DNA from: Rhodamnia argentea | Taxonomy: Eukaryota; Streptophyta; Magnoliopsida; Myrtales; Myrtaceae | Direction of reading: 5' to 3' | NCBI RefSeq assembly: GCF_020921035.1 | Contig: NC_063155.1 | Span: 26,653,294-26,717,293 of the forward strand | DNA: 64,000 nt | Position numbers and translations under genes: made by a program | Shown: piece by piece, positions 1-10,706 of the stretch | Layout: every line of letters begins with the position of its first letter | Numbering within the stretch: the first letter of the stretch is position 1 | The notes under the pieces: generated by a model | What the model was told of the DNA's origin: nothing | The model's database searches: none | The model's input: the letters and a program-made list of their open reading frames with translations, nothing else

Positions 1-869
1 GAATCCTCTCATGCAATAAGCCTAGCACTAGCGAAAGTAGTGCCTGCAAACTTCAGCATTCTTAATCTTTGCTGGTTGAGATGGAGATGTTAGTTACAGA
101 AGAATTAAAACCAGCGTCGGATGGACTTGTCGACCTAACAAGGTTAGTTTAGATTATTTTAAGCGATGACCATAATGTACATGAATACGGGCATCTGATT
201 TTGAACAGCAAGAAGAAGAAGAAAAAAAAAAACATGCATTCATGCAGATGCTCTGGGGCTTGTTCGCATGGAAACCTGTAACAATGAAGAAATAAAAATT
301 ACCGTGACTTGACTTTTTCCTCTCTGATCTCTCACGCTTCTTCCATTGCATGTGTGCCTTTAAGATGTGAGAGTGCAGCCGCTAGTGATCTGGAAGCGCC
401 GAGGAAGAAGACCTGCCTTTTCCTCCACAATTGCTTCTTCTCATCCTCTTTCTCTTTTCTCTTTCCGCCGTGAATTCTCTCTTGTGGCCGCGTGTATCAA
501 TTGTGTGGACGCCTCTTCTGTGGAGACCTAAGAGTCCTTATATAGTGGTAATTAGGTTTAACAAAAGGCTTAACCCTACGGGCTAATTTCAATTAAACTC
601 AAGACCTTATATAGTGGTAATTAGGTTTAACAAAAGGCTTAACCCTACGGGCTAATTTCAATTAAACTCAAGACCTTCTATTTTAATGGACCGTACCCAA
701 CCTATTAAGCTCAGAGCCACCGTTTGGACGTGTGACATGCAACAACAGGCTCGACCGAATTTGCTTCTTTCACGGGCTGAGTCCGACTAATTCAATTTAA
801 GTCCACAATATCTGCCACCGGTCCAATCGAATGTGAATGCAGTGTAATGAATGCAGGAAATTAAAGTAA
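1..869. other. Non-coding stretch, no gene seen
   Basis: I see no supportable gene here; the short open frames lack family signatures and have no plausible splice context. The right part probably belongs to a long LTR whose terminus lies near 1015. The stretch holds an exact tandem duplication, listed separately, and pyrimidine-rich sequence around 400-480. Confidence 0.5.
536..673. repeat. Exact 69-bp tandem duplication (2 copies)
   Basis: Two directly adjacent identical 69-bp units, at 536-604 and 605-673, both starting CCTTATATAGTGG. No base differs between them, so the duplication is very recent, or it is a local assembly or slippage product. Confidence 0.9.
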
Positions 870-1015
870 CCTATGTGAAAACTATGCTAAAAATGATCAA
901 ATATTTTTGGTAGGGACTAAGTTAGTCCATGATTTTAAAATGCAATTAAAAGTTAGTCCATAATTTTAAAATGCAATTAATAACTAAAGGTGTAGTCAAA
1001 ATTTAGGTATCAACA
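870..1015 (-). mobile_element. Terminal part of a Tat/Ogre-like LTR
   Basis: The sequence ending AATTTAGGTATCAACA at 1015 matches the ends of the LTRs at 5792, 15047 and 37046, and the preceding GGACTAAGTTAGTCC block resembles the solo LTR ending at 37046. This is therefore the 5' tip (in element orientation) of a related LTR on the minus strand. Its other end was not found and probably lies left of the window. Directly after it, a 23-bp unit containing ATCAACAGGATAGTAACATG occurs twice. Confidence 0.5.
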
Positions 1016-1193
1016 GGATAGTAACATGACAATCAACAGGATAGTAACATGACAACAGAAAATTAAGGGACATTTCTGGATAAGACAATGGGCCTCTAAA
1101 TGGTCATCGTATAAGCAGAAATCCAAAAATATTGCATAAGCATAAAAAAATAATAAACTGTCAAGGGAAAATCTGCGCCTTCATCAAGGGGCA

Positions 1194-1300
1194 TGTTAAC
1201 ACCTAAATTTTGATTTCTCTTAAATTATTCATTTTGCGCAAAAATGAGAATTAGCATTAATTCTCACCAAAAAGAGGGGAAGTTGATCCTTCATTATCAT
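1194..1300 (+). mobile_element. Start of a plus-oriented Tat-type 3' LTR with polypurine tract
   Basis: TGTTAACACCTAAATTTTG at 1194 matches the start of the solo LTR at 30505. It is preceded by AAGGGGCA, a polypurine-tract-like sequence as seen before Tat-lineage 3' LTRs. Only about the first 100 bp can be followed before the organelle-like sequence begins, so this is a truncated remnant in the orientation opposite to the LTR ending at 1015. Confidence 0.5.
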
Positions 1301-1413
1301 CACATTTCTGCTTTGCCTATTCTTTCTTTGTACTATTTCTTTTTCCAGGTTTCATTGGTGGTTTTCACTTGTAGAAACCATAGCGTGAAAAAAAAATCGG
1401 AATAAAAAAAAAA

Positions 1414-1485
1414 GAGTCCATTGTCTAATGGATATGACAGAGGTCTTCTAAACCTTTGGTATAGGTTCAAATCCTATTGGATGTA
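1414..1485 (+). pseudogene. trnR-UCU: Decayed plastid-type tRNA-Arg(UCU) (trnR-UCU relic)
   Basis: The 72-nt stretch matches the chloroplast trnR-UCU gene as I know it: D arm TTGTCTAATGGATA, anticodon loop CTTCTAA and T arm AGGTTCAAATCC are all recognisable. The acceptor stem has a mismatch and two G-T pairs (GAGTCCA against TGGATGT), and one D-arm base differs from the plastid form. It is best read as an organelle-to-nucleus transfer no longer expected to make a functional tRNA. Flanks up to about 1560 also look plastid-intergenic in character. Confidence 0.8.
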
Positions 1486-2012
1486 ATTTTTCCATCTATT
1501 TCTTGAGATATAAATCTCAAGAAGGACATTCATTTAGCTTAGTGTAGCTATACTAAAGTAAGTAAGTAGTTGGCCTAACCTTCGGTTCCCCGAACCAAGT
1601 TTTTTTTATCACTCCTTATGTACTCTTTCTTTCTTAATCCATTGTTATGGCCTAAATGCTGAACTATTGACCCTACTTCTTTGGATGGGTGTTCACCCCA
1701 AAGTGTCCTCGGACTGCATGCAAACATCCGTAAGTAACTTAGTGCAATCCCGTTCTCTCCCCATGCTTTCGCACACCAACGTCGGTAGGGACCCAGAGAG
1801 CTGCCTTCACTTTTGGCCTTCCTCACAACAATGCCACTAGCCAAAATAGAATCCGTCAAGTAAGAGATAAGCCGGAGATCCAGATCATTTTAATACGTCA
1901 CCAGTCCGAGATGGGCCTCATTGTGAAAATGGTCCCTCCCTTTGCCGGAAGTCCTCTATGTACACCCTTGTTCGTTGCCGCAATTGGCCTGCTCGGCGAA
2001 GCCACAATAGTT
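1486..2012. other. Organelle-like non-coding patch
   Basis: No gene is supported. The segment continues from the plastid tRNA relic. Its minus strand around 1745-1815 contains GTGCGAAAGCATGGGGAG followed closely by GAACGGGATT, resembling the conserved 16S/mitochondrial 18S rRNA core but with mismatches and non-rRNA flanks. I treat it as a transferred, rearranged organelle fragment of uncertain source. Confidence 0.35.
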
Positions 2013-2021
2013 GCTAATCTG

Positions 2022-2840
2022 GGAAAAATTGTCAAAAAAGTCCTAAACCTATTGTACTTTTGCCAATTCAGTCCTAAACATTTTCATATTTTTGCCGATT
2101 CAATCCTAAACCTTTTAATTTTACCGATTCAATCCTAAACCTTTTCATTTTTTGCAAATTCAGTCTTCCGGCCAATTTAGCTCCCAGAAAATGCTTACGT
2201 GGACTCCTAGTCGACACCGGCCATCCTATGTGGCCGGTCCGGTGCTGACGTGGACGCCGGTAAACAAAAACGATGACATTTTCTTTTTTAGTCTTGCATT
2301 TCATTTTTGGGCAAATTGCCCTAAAACTAGAACACACTCCCAAAATCGGAACGGAACCCTAATTTGCTAACCACCGAAGATCGCCACTCCTTGACTACGG
2401 ACGACGCCCGTCGACGGCCATCGGATGCTCGATGACCCTTGCTCCTCCCCTTCGTGGCGACTCTCGTCAGCTGTCGGATGCTCACACCAAAGCCCTTGAC
2501 TCCTGGATGATGGACGATGGCCAACAACTCTGACGATGTACCTGGGGATTTTCGCACTCGTCCATGATGGACGACGGCCGACGACGTAGCTGGGGATTTT
2601 CGCACCACGACGATTCAATGAGTCCCTTGGGTGACTCGAGCTGGTGTTGCCCTTTCTATTTCAGCTTCCAAAGTGTCAATTTTTTCCTCAATAGCTCTCA
2701 ATGCCAAGGTGAGCTTGCATTATCTTGAATCTCCTTCCTGATTATGCGGATTGTGTCTGGTGGATATGCATGTCCCGCTATCGAGTGCCCTTACTTACGA
2801 TCGCTGTGTCAATCGATTTCACAATTTCTTGAGGTGTGAA
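2022..2840 (+). repeat. Left terminal inverted repeat of the MULE-like element
   Basis: This arm can be followed base by base against the reverse complement of 16931-17864. Shared landmarks are the TCCTAAACCTATT motif near the tip, AAAATGCTTACGTGGACTCC near 2190, CCCTAATTTGCTAA near 2355 and GAGTGCCCTTACTTACGAT near 2785. Similarity fades after about 2840. Confidence 0.75.
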
Positions 2841-3495
2841 GATAGAAAATAAGTGGTCAACCATTTGATTGTGGCTTGGTAGTAATATTGGTAGGAATAT
2901 CAAAATTTTCTCCTGGCTATTGTCAGAATGTTAGAGAAGGCTAATAGCAAAAATGATCTAACATGAATTAAAAACAAAGTCACCGAAAGAACACCTTAAG
3001 ATATGTGCTTGTGTTTGCAACTTAAAATCTGCTAAAATAGTAGTTAAAGCTCTGGAATCAAGAACATAACAATAGCAACGAGTATGATGATGTTTCAAAT
3101 ACATGGCTATATTTTCCCCACAATAGAATTTGGTACTGCTGCTAGTCAGATTTTTCTACATTTGACACAAAAGTCACCAGTTAGGTCAACATTGTTCTCT
3201 TTTATGAACTTCACCTGAAGCTTTCAAATTGAGGAAAAAACAAACACTCAGGTTGTACAAGATGAAAGTCCAGTGCACATTTTAAATCCTATAGTCAAAT
3301 CCGAGAGTTACTGGAATTTATAGTCCAAAAAAGTTTCGAGACTAAAGCAGCCACTCTATGCACGTGTGCCCTAAAGAATACGTCCTCCAGAATAGCCCCC
3401 CTTTTTTTCTTAAGGAATTTCATGCTATCGTCACTTTTCCCTTGCAGAAGGCACATTCGAAGATGTCGGTTCCTCCAATGGACAACAATACATCT

Positions 3496-3863
3496 GTGTT
3501 TTGCTATTGTGGCCTAAAAGCTCCTCTATGAACAGCAAGGACTAAGGACAACCGGAGAAGATGATACCATGCTGCCCAAGATACAATCACACTAATAAAG
3601 GGGAAAGTTGTCGTTTTTTCATTTGGGTTGATGGGGAAATCAATCAATCGTTAAGTAGTGTGTCCAGAAGTTTTCAGCGGAGCAATGCCAAACAAGAACC
3701 AATATCAACCCATGATGAGGATGATGGTTGTTCAATAATCGCTAAGGTCAAAGCTCTCAAGGCACAACTGAAACAAATGAAAAAAGTGAAACAAGAATCG
3801 GCATACTTGAAGAAAGAAAATTGTAGATTGAAGATAATGTGGTTGTATTGTTGTTGTTTATAG
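3496..3863 (+). pseudogene. GRF zinc-finger gene fragment (captured, broken)
   Basis: Translations in two frames give the plant zf-GRF signature: CYCGLKAPL, then TARTKDN, then (after a frameshift) MIPCCPRY and CRFFIWVDGE, followed by a lysine-rich heptad segment (KVKALKAQLKQMKK) and a short hydrophobic tail. Zinc finger, coiled coil and C-terminal membrane tail is a common layout of small plant GRF proteins. An in-frame TGA after CYCGLKAPL and a lost frame between the two zinc-finger halves break it. The open part starts at 3561 and stops at 3863. Its position inside the MULE-like element suggests capture. Confidence 0.6.
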
Positions 3864-4389
3864 TAATAACACAATTTATGATTTTTCCATAGAGTAAACG
3901 ATCATGAACGTATTTTGTATGTATGTGCTCTCCGTTAGTGGACTGAATGAAGTGAATGTTGTTTTATCTTGGTATTTGTCAGAAGTTTCCCTCTCATGAT
4001 GTCCTTTTAGATGCATAATTTTGAGTAGTCGTCAATTAGTGGGAAGAAGAAGTAGAGCTTTGTGGCTATATGGAACCGAGCATTTAATCGGGCTATCTTC
4101 CGCGGAGCTTTTGTACTTCGCGTTCAATTGTTCGGTTTCGCCAAGCCGAGACCCTTGTTTTCCTCAGTATGACAAATTTTGACCCAAAGCTGATACTATA
4201 GTTCATGCAAGGCGGAATCAGTTCATGCTATGTTATGTCTATGTATTGCATCATTTTCTCTTGGTAATGTTCTGTTTTTGGTTGTTGCACGTGGTTTTGT
4301 TGTTGCAAGTATGCAGATCAGAAGTTTTGGTACCGGTCGGTAGGGGGTTTTCGTGTAGCCTGCTTTGCCTTGCTTTACCTACGTGTGTG

Positions 4390-5792
4390 TGTCGCGACCT
4401 TCAAAAAAATAAACGGGTTAAGTTTCGGGCTAATGGATTATCGGGTTAATTAATTAACTAACCTAACTCGGACTCTCCCAAGTCCATACCAAATCGCAAC
4501 TTAAGGTTCAAATAATTAACGTGCAATATGATTTGAATTTGGAGTCGCCACTAATCATTTTCGGTAGGTTGATTAGAAACCTAAATAAAATAGCGGGAGA
4601 AAACTATCTTATTTCCGCGAACCGGAGATTTTGAATTCGGGGATTTGATTACGTCAGATTTCTCTAACGCCCTTTCGGTACCTTTTTCATGAAAAATATT
4701 TGATTTGGCAATTTTGATGGATTTTACTTGAAATTCAAAGATGCAATTTTTTTGGTTTTTTCTTCTTCTTTTTTTATGAGAATGCAAAACATTGAACTTT
4801 GTGCGATATACACAATGGATGATTTAGAAAGAAAGAAAGCGCAGCCAATCACGAGTATTTATAAAAATAAATTAACATGTAATAATGCTAAAATTTGGAA
4901 CACGTGGCATGTCTAAAATAAACAAATAAATGTTCAAACCAAACGATTACATTTTTGTAGATCGAGATGGAAAGGATTACCTTCTATTACACAAAATCTT
5001 ACTCACATACACGTTATAGTTCCCTTCAAGATCTCGGAGCTGGAAGAACGCGGCTGTCGTCGAAAATGGCAAGCAGTGGCGTTGTTGGGCGGCGAGAGAT
5101 GGAATATGTGTCGGGACTCGTCGAAGATGATGCTCGACTAAAGCTCTTTTCTTCACTCTCAAATTTTCTCTTCCGATTTTTCTCAAGAACTCTCTTTTTC
5201 CTCTCTAAAGAATTTCTCTCACAAACTCTCTCAATTCTCTTCCACTTCCCCCTCTCAAATTTTCTCTCTAAAACTCCTCTCAAGAGCTCTCTAACTTATA
5301 GGCAAAGTTCTTCATCCTTCATTCTTCACCTTCATTTCTTCACCTTCCATCTTCATCTTCTCTTCTTCATCTTCATTTCTTCACCTTCCATTTTCATCTT
5401 CCCTTCTTCATCTTCATTTCTTCACCTTCCATTTTCATCTTCCCTTCATTATCTTCCCTTCATCATCTTCCCTTCTTCATCTTCTTTTCATTATCTTCCC
5501 TTCATCATCTTCCCTTCTTCATCTTCTTTTGGTATTTGCAATACGAGTCCCCGAAGTTCCAAGTATTTGCAATACGGTCCCCGAAATTTTAAGTATTTGC
5601 AATACAGTCCTTGAAGTTTCAAATCTTCTCGGTGTATTTTTTCATCCCGTGCCTAGTCTAGACGCATGCTAAATTAAGTGTTCTGCTTGCCCGATTATAT
5701 GCCAATGCAATGTACGCTAAAAATAAATATGTGAGATGATTTTTTATAATTTTTATGCAAAAAATAGATTAATCAAAATTTAGGCGTCAACA
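4390..5792 (-). repeat. 3' LTR (element orientation) of the Tat-type element
   Basis: 1403 bp from TGTCGCGACC to GTCAACA on the + strand. The open frames inside (for example the CTT-rich stretch 5290-5530) are low-complexity pyrimidine tract translations and not genes. The tract is a run of CTTCATCTTCCCTT-like units. Confidence 0.92.
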
Positions 5793-5805
5793 GCTGCCCC
5801 TCTTT
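5793..5805 (-). other. Polypurine tract of the Tat-type element
   Basis: On the minus strand AAAGAGGGGCAGC directly precedes the TGTTGACG start of the 3' LTR, the expected plus-strand priming site. Confidence 0.75.
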
Positions 5806-6149
5806 GAGTGGAGGCTCGTAGAGGTTCCGCTCAAAGACAAAATTGAATCCTAAATTTTGACGGTGCAAATTATGGATGAAATTTTTGGCGGGAGTTTTAA
5901 TCCCATTTTTTATGTAATGAAGTGATGCATGATATGCAAGACTGTAAATAACACGTGTCATAATTTCCCTTTTTCATGTTAGAGAAACCTGCACATGGAT
6001 CGCATACAAGAATACCTGTTTTACCAAATTTCTCGTAAGCTAATGGTTCTCTTAATTTCCAAGCTTCTTTTTGCAGATGCAAGGATTTTAAGGTATTTGG
6101 CCTATCTTTTATCGGAGACTTCTCCCTAATGCAAGACAGCGCAAGATAT

Positions 6150-6760
6150 GTGTGTCGTTTGAGATCACAAGAGCTACGTCGTTGTGAGTCGAAAGAAGTG
6201 AGATCAAGTTCACAAGAGCTACGTCGTTGTGAGTTGATTAAATGTCGAAATCGCCAGTGCATATGTCTTCACGATTCGATAAAGGGGAACCAAAATCATA
6301 AGAGCTACGTCGTTATGATTTGGTTTGGATAAAAAATATGGGTGCTTATGTCTTCATGATTTGATAAAGGAGCCGAAAATCATAAGAGCTATGTCATTAT
6401 GAGCCGACTAAAGGTCAAGATCACCAGTGCATACGTCTTCGTGATTCGATACTGAAATCATAAAAGCTACGTCGTTATGATTTGAAGAGATGTCAAGATC
6501 GCCGGTGCATATGTCTTCACGTCCCGAGATTGAAACCATAAGAGCTACGTCGTTATGATTTGATAAGATGTCAAGATCGCCGGTGCATATGTCTTCACGT
6601 CCCGAGATTGAAACCATAAGAGTTACGTCGTTATGATTTGATAAGATGTCAAGATCGCCGGTGCATATGTCTTCACGTCCCGAGATTGAAACCATAAGAG
6701 CTACGTCGTTATGATTTGATAAGATGTCAAGATCGCCAGTGCATATGTCTTCACGACCCG
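6150..6760. repeat. 78-bp tandem repeat array in the 3' region of the Tat-type element
   Basis: Near-identical units begin with GATGTCAAGATCGCC at 6489, 6567, 6645 and 6723, exactly 78 bp apart, with one or two substitutions each. More diverged units, still holding AGAGCTACGTCGTTATGA, extend left to about 6150. Because 78 is divisible by 3, the minus strand reads as an open frame of 26-residue repeats (6408-7067), but nothing else supports a protein. Hypervariable tandem repeats before the 3' LTR are a known trait of Tat/Ogre elements. Confidence 0.85.
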
Positions 6761-9743
6761 ACGGAAGAGGCATATTGCCCGAATTGAACAATATTTGATT
6801 GGAGCACCATCGAATGGAATCGATAAGTACAAAAGGGGCATATTGCACGAATTGAATCATAACAACTATCATGAGAAGAGTTGTTAATTTGAAAAGGGGT
6901 TCAGAAAACTTACCCGGGTTCTCCAAACGATTAATCAAGGAACGAAGCGGATTGATGTATCGTACCTGGTAGGCATTTGCCAGCAAAACTTGCTCATTCA
7001 ATAATCCTTGGATGAATTTCGAGACCTTGGGAGGGAACTCGAACATTGGGAATGTATTACCTATCATAGAATGTCATAGGTAACACACACAAACATATTC
7101 AACAATGAGTATAATGCAATCACTCATACTATGGTTCATGCATAACCATTCTGTCAAGTTTGCATTACCAATTTTGTCCAGGGAGGTTCTCACATGACGA
7201 ATACCTCGAATGTGAGCTGAATGGGGGGACTTCGATCTGAAAGGGCTTTCACTCACTCTCGAGAAAAGCTATTTATCCTGTTTGCGGGATTCAAAAGAAA
7301 TCACTCAATCTTTCCATCATCGCATTCGATAAGGATCCAAGTAATCTCCCAATTGATACGACCGAGTCGATCCGGAGGTCTTGATTAGGACCGTAATGAG
7401 AGCTAGGTCAAAGGTTTACAAAGGGGACTCCGGTTGAGTCAAGGCTGCTGAAATGAATTTCTTCATCATTTGCTCCGGATTTACAAGTCAAGAATCCCGC
7501 AAAAATGAGAGAGAAATAATCTTGCTCGAACTTCTTCGAGTGATGCTTAAAATCATTTAACTCTACGTTAACTCAAGTGCCCTAATCAGAAGAGACTTTA
7601 GAGGGTTATAACGTAGGCTAGGATTGGGGACCGAGGAACGAAAAGGCTCGTTTTGGCTCAGAAATTAAATGAGAAGGGGCTTGACGTTGGTGATCATCGT
7701 TGACTAGTCACCGATCTTGGTCTTCTGAAAATGTCTTCAGAAAGAATACCATCATTGAATGAGGGATGGTAGTTTTCTATTGAAAATTGCACTTTGCAAA
7801 CCGATTTCTTGGGGAGTCTTCTTCACAACAAGTGTCTGTCAAGGATTTGCAAGAGACACAATGCAAACATGTACATGGAATTTACAACTTAACATGCAAA
7901 AATGTACATTCAAAATTCAGAAGTACTTTACAAATGAATGTGCATTGGCCTTACTTTTGGTAGGCACTTTGCTTTTCCTATGCTTGAAATTTTCATATGA
8001 GATCGGCCTTTGCTTTTCTTACTCCCGACTCTCATTTTTCTTTTTTTCTTCTTTTTTTCGAGAAGAGATTTCTTTTCCTTTTTCTTTGAGAGCTCTTCGA
8101 CATCTCTTTATTTTGCTTTTTTTGTTTTTTTTTTTTTTTTTCGAGAGCGGGCCCTTCTCCTTTAAGCCGAGTTTGCCTCTCCTTTTTTTTTTTTACAATC
8201 CATGATTTTGAACCAGGAATTACAACAAACATAAACATTTACAAAGAAAAATTATGTAAACATAAAAAATCTAGCATACAAGAAATGAGTCCATTCGGGA
8301 ATGCTCTGTTGACCCGACCATCTCCAATTCTAATCCTTGGGAAAATGCTATCTTCGTCTTTGGGATGAGCAAATGATCACCAACAAGGGTTTAAGAAATG
8401 AATTTGCAGGCTCAAGTGGGCTATGCAAAGAATGAAGTGTATAGGATAGAGAAATGAATGCTCTTCATCATCCTAAGGCACTTGAATTAAAATTCGAGTA
8501 TAAATGCAAAGAAACACCCGAAGATTAATGTTAGTCCGAGAAAGAAAATTTCTAACCATTTACCTCGTGTTGCTGCTGGAATTAACTCGTCTGGACCCCG
8601 ATGTGGGGTGATTCTTGACAGGGGTAAAGAAATGAAACCACCGCTCAAAAGGGGTAAATCAATGGATCACCCGTAGTGTTTGGGATAGAGAACTGAATGC
8701 CTCTGTCATTTCGGCTATTGTACCTTTTGCGAGAAAACCTTTTACCTTGTGAAATGCGGAACTTAGCCATCGTTCAACTCTCCCGAAAAAATGGGACGTG
8801 TTTGGGAAAGGATTGCCTTTCATCATCCCGCCCTGCCCCATTCCGTACATTCGATGTATCTTATGTAGTTCATGTTCCTTATTCAGAGTTGGTAAATTAA
8901 ACATGAGGAACAATCATGCGCAAACTATGCAATGTATGAGTGTTTTTGAGCATATAAAATGCAGCAACTTTTTATCTTGGTGGACAGAATTCGCAAGCAC
9001 ATAAGAAACTTCTTAGGGGCATGGATTGGGAGTTGCCCTGCTCATGCAAATGAGTTGCAAAACTTCATTATCTCGGTTCGAGACATGAGATTGTCAAAGG
9101 CTCCAGGAATTTCTTATTTCATTAATTTTTCGGGGAGAATGGATACTTCCCTATCCGGAAAGGCGGTGATCCCTGTAAAAATCAAAAGGGAAAGCGTCAA
9201 TGTACGTTCTCATGTCCTAAACGAGTTGAAACGATACCGCTTTACCCTTGTACGAATTTCTTGTGAACTTTGAATTGAAAAGATCAATTCATCCGGATTA
9301 TACTTGTATGTCCGGGATGTTATCTCTTCGGGTTCTCGTAACCATCTTGGCTGAGTTTCAATCGGACCGAATCGCGAAGCAAAAAGTTTTTATTAATCTT
9401 TGTACATTGATGCCAAATCCCGGGATCGAACCCGGGACGCCTCGGACCATTGTCATTCCCCCAACCACCAGGTGTGGTGATGTTGGCGTCCACGGTTGGT
9501 TCGCTTTTTGCTATATTGTTCTCAAAACAGGTTGGCAATCCCCTCTTTTGCTGGCCATTCCAATGATCGATCGATTTTGTCTTGGATCATACACCAACGA
9601 TCGTTGTTTGAGGATCCATAATCACTTGCTTCGGATCACAACTGCGGAGGTCTTTCGGCTCCGAACCGGCCGATCAAGGTGGTGGGCTCATCATCAAAGT
9701 AATCTTCGATTTTTCGAGCAATTGATACTCGAAGTGGGCGGTG
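6761..9743. other. Non-coding 3' interior of the Tat-type element
   Basis: I could not recognise RT, RNase H, integrase or another conserved domain in any frame over these 3 kb. There are T/TC-rich tracts near 8030-8200 and a tRNA-B-box-like palindrome near 9418-9440. This is where the missing pol of an autonomous relative would be expected. Confidence 0.6.
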
Positions 9744-9961
9744 TTACTTGCTAACACCGGCGACGGATTTCCCACTTTGTTTTCGCCGTGAGCGGTCGAC
9801 TCCTTGAGCTTGAGCTTCCGCCGTTGCTCGGAAACTTGTAGGGATGATCAAGCTGTGCGTTGCTAGAACCACCAGCGGAAGGTTGGTATGGCCTGTATTC
9901 TTGATTGGGAAGTGGTCGGGTACCTTTTGCTCGATAGGTTTTCCCGGTATTGATCTTCCAA

Positions 9962-10303
9962 TCAACTTTGGTCCGGTCGCCTTGATTTTTGCACTACTGG
10001 CTTAGCCGAAGGATCGATTGGCAAACAATGTTCGACAATGGAACGGTCAAGACCGGGCATATCTGCATAGGACCAAGCGAAAATGTCCTGGTAATCCTTC
10101 GGGAGCTTAATCAAGCGCTCGGTTATCTCTTTGGAAAGGTTTGCCCCGATCTTAACTTCTTTAGGGTTTTCCGCATCGCCTAGGTTGACCGAGATAGTTT
10201 GTTCACCTGTCAATGGCTTGATCTCCTTATGTCGTTCGAAATCCCGACGAATTTCCTCATAATCAGTACTGGACTCATCTAGGTCGTATACTTCTAAATC
10301 CAC
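9962..10303 (-). pseudogene. Truncated Tat-type pol: segment just before the reverse transcriptase core
   Basis: The 113-residue open frame contains LPKDYQDIFAWSYADMPGLD and IVEHCLPIDPSAKPVVQKSRR. This is the conserved linker that leads into the reverse transcriptase of Tat/Athila-type polyproteins. The frame ends four residues later, and none of the RT motifs (such as YVDD) follow. It lies about 400 bp downstream of gag in element orientation, and no protease is seen between. I read it as the joint of a large internal deletion that removed the enzymatic part of pol. Cell role: none expected from this stub. Confidence 0.75.
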
Positions 10304-10706
10304 TAGGTTTCCCTCCTCATGTATCCCCCCGAAACATAAAGTAACAAAATCAAAAAAACAAACGGGGTTTAATTGCGGTGTGATTTTTTTTTTTGAAAAA
10401 CTTTATTTATTTTTGTTATTTTTTTTTATTTTTATTTTTCAAAACCGTGGGACATGAATTCTTGAAGAAGCCCAACCCTCGGTTCTTACCATGATGACAA
10501 ACTTGTTGGTCGTTGGTTATCGTCATCGGGTTGGTTTGGGATACTTCAACAAGATTCGAAAAATGGTGCAATTTTATTGATATGAAATTACATCTTCTAG
10601 GAAAGAAAATCCAAGAGTGCAAGACAGAATAGAAATCCAAATGCGATCCAAAACCTAAAGGAAACAGAAAATGTCCCACGTAGGGGATTGCATAAACATA
10701 AAGATG

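Noticed and set aside
5015-5614. Long open frame of 215 codons in the LTR
   Set aside because: It translates a CTTCATCTTCCC pyrimidine tract, and the same frame occurs in the other LTR at 14322-14927. It is repeat DNA, not a gene.
6408-7067. 219-codon minus-strand frame with 26-residue repeats
   Set aside because: Open only because the tandem unit is 78 bp, a multiple of three. No flanking domain, and it lies in the non-coding 3' region of a retrotransposon.
9410-9485. tRNA-like sequence with GGGTTCGATCCCGGG on the minus strand
   Set aside because: Only a B-box-like palindrome is present. No A box, anticodon arm or acceptor stem at correct spacing.
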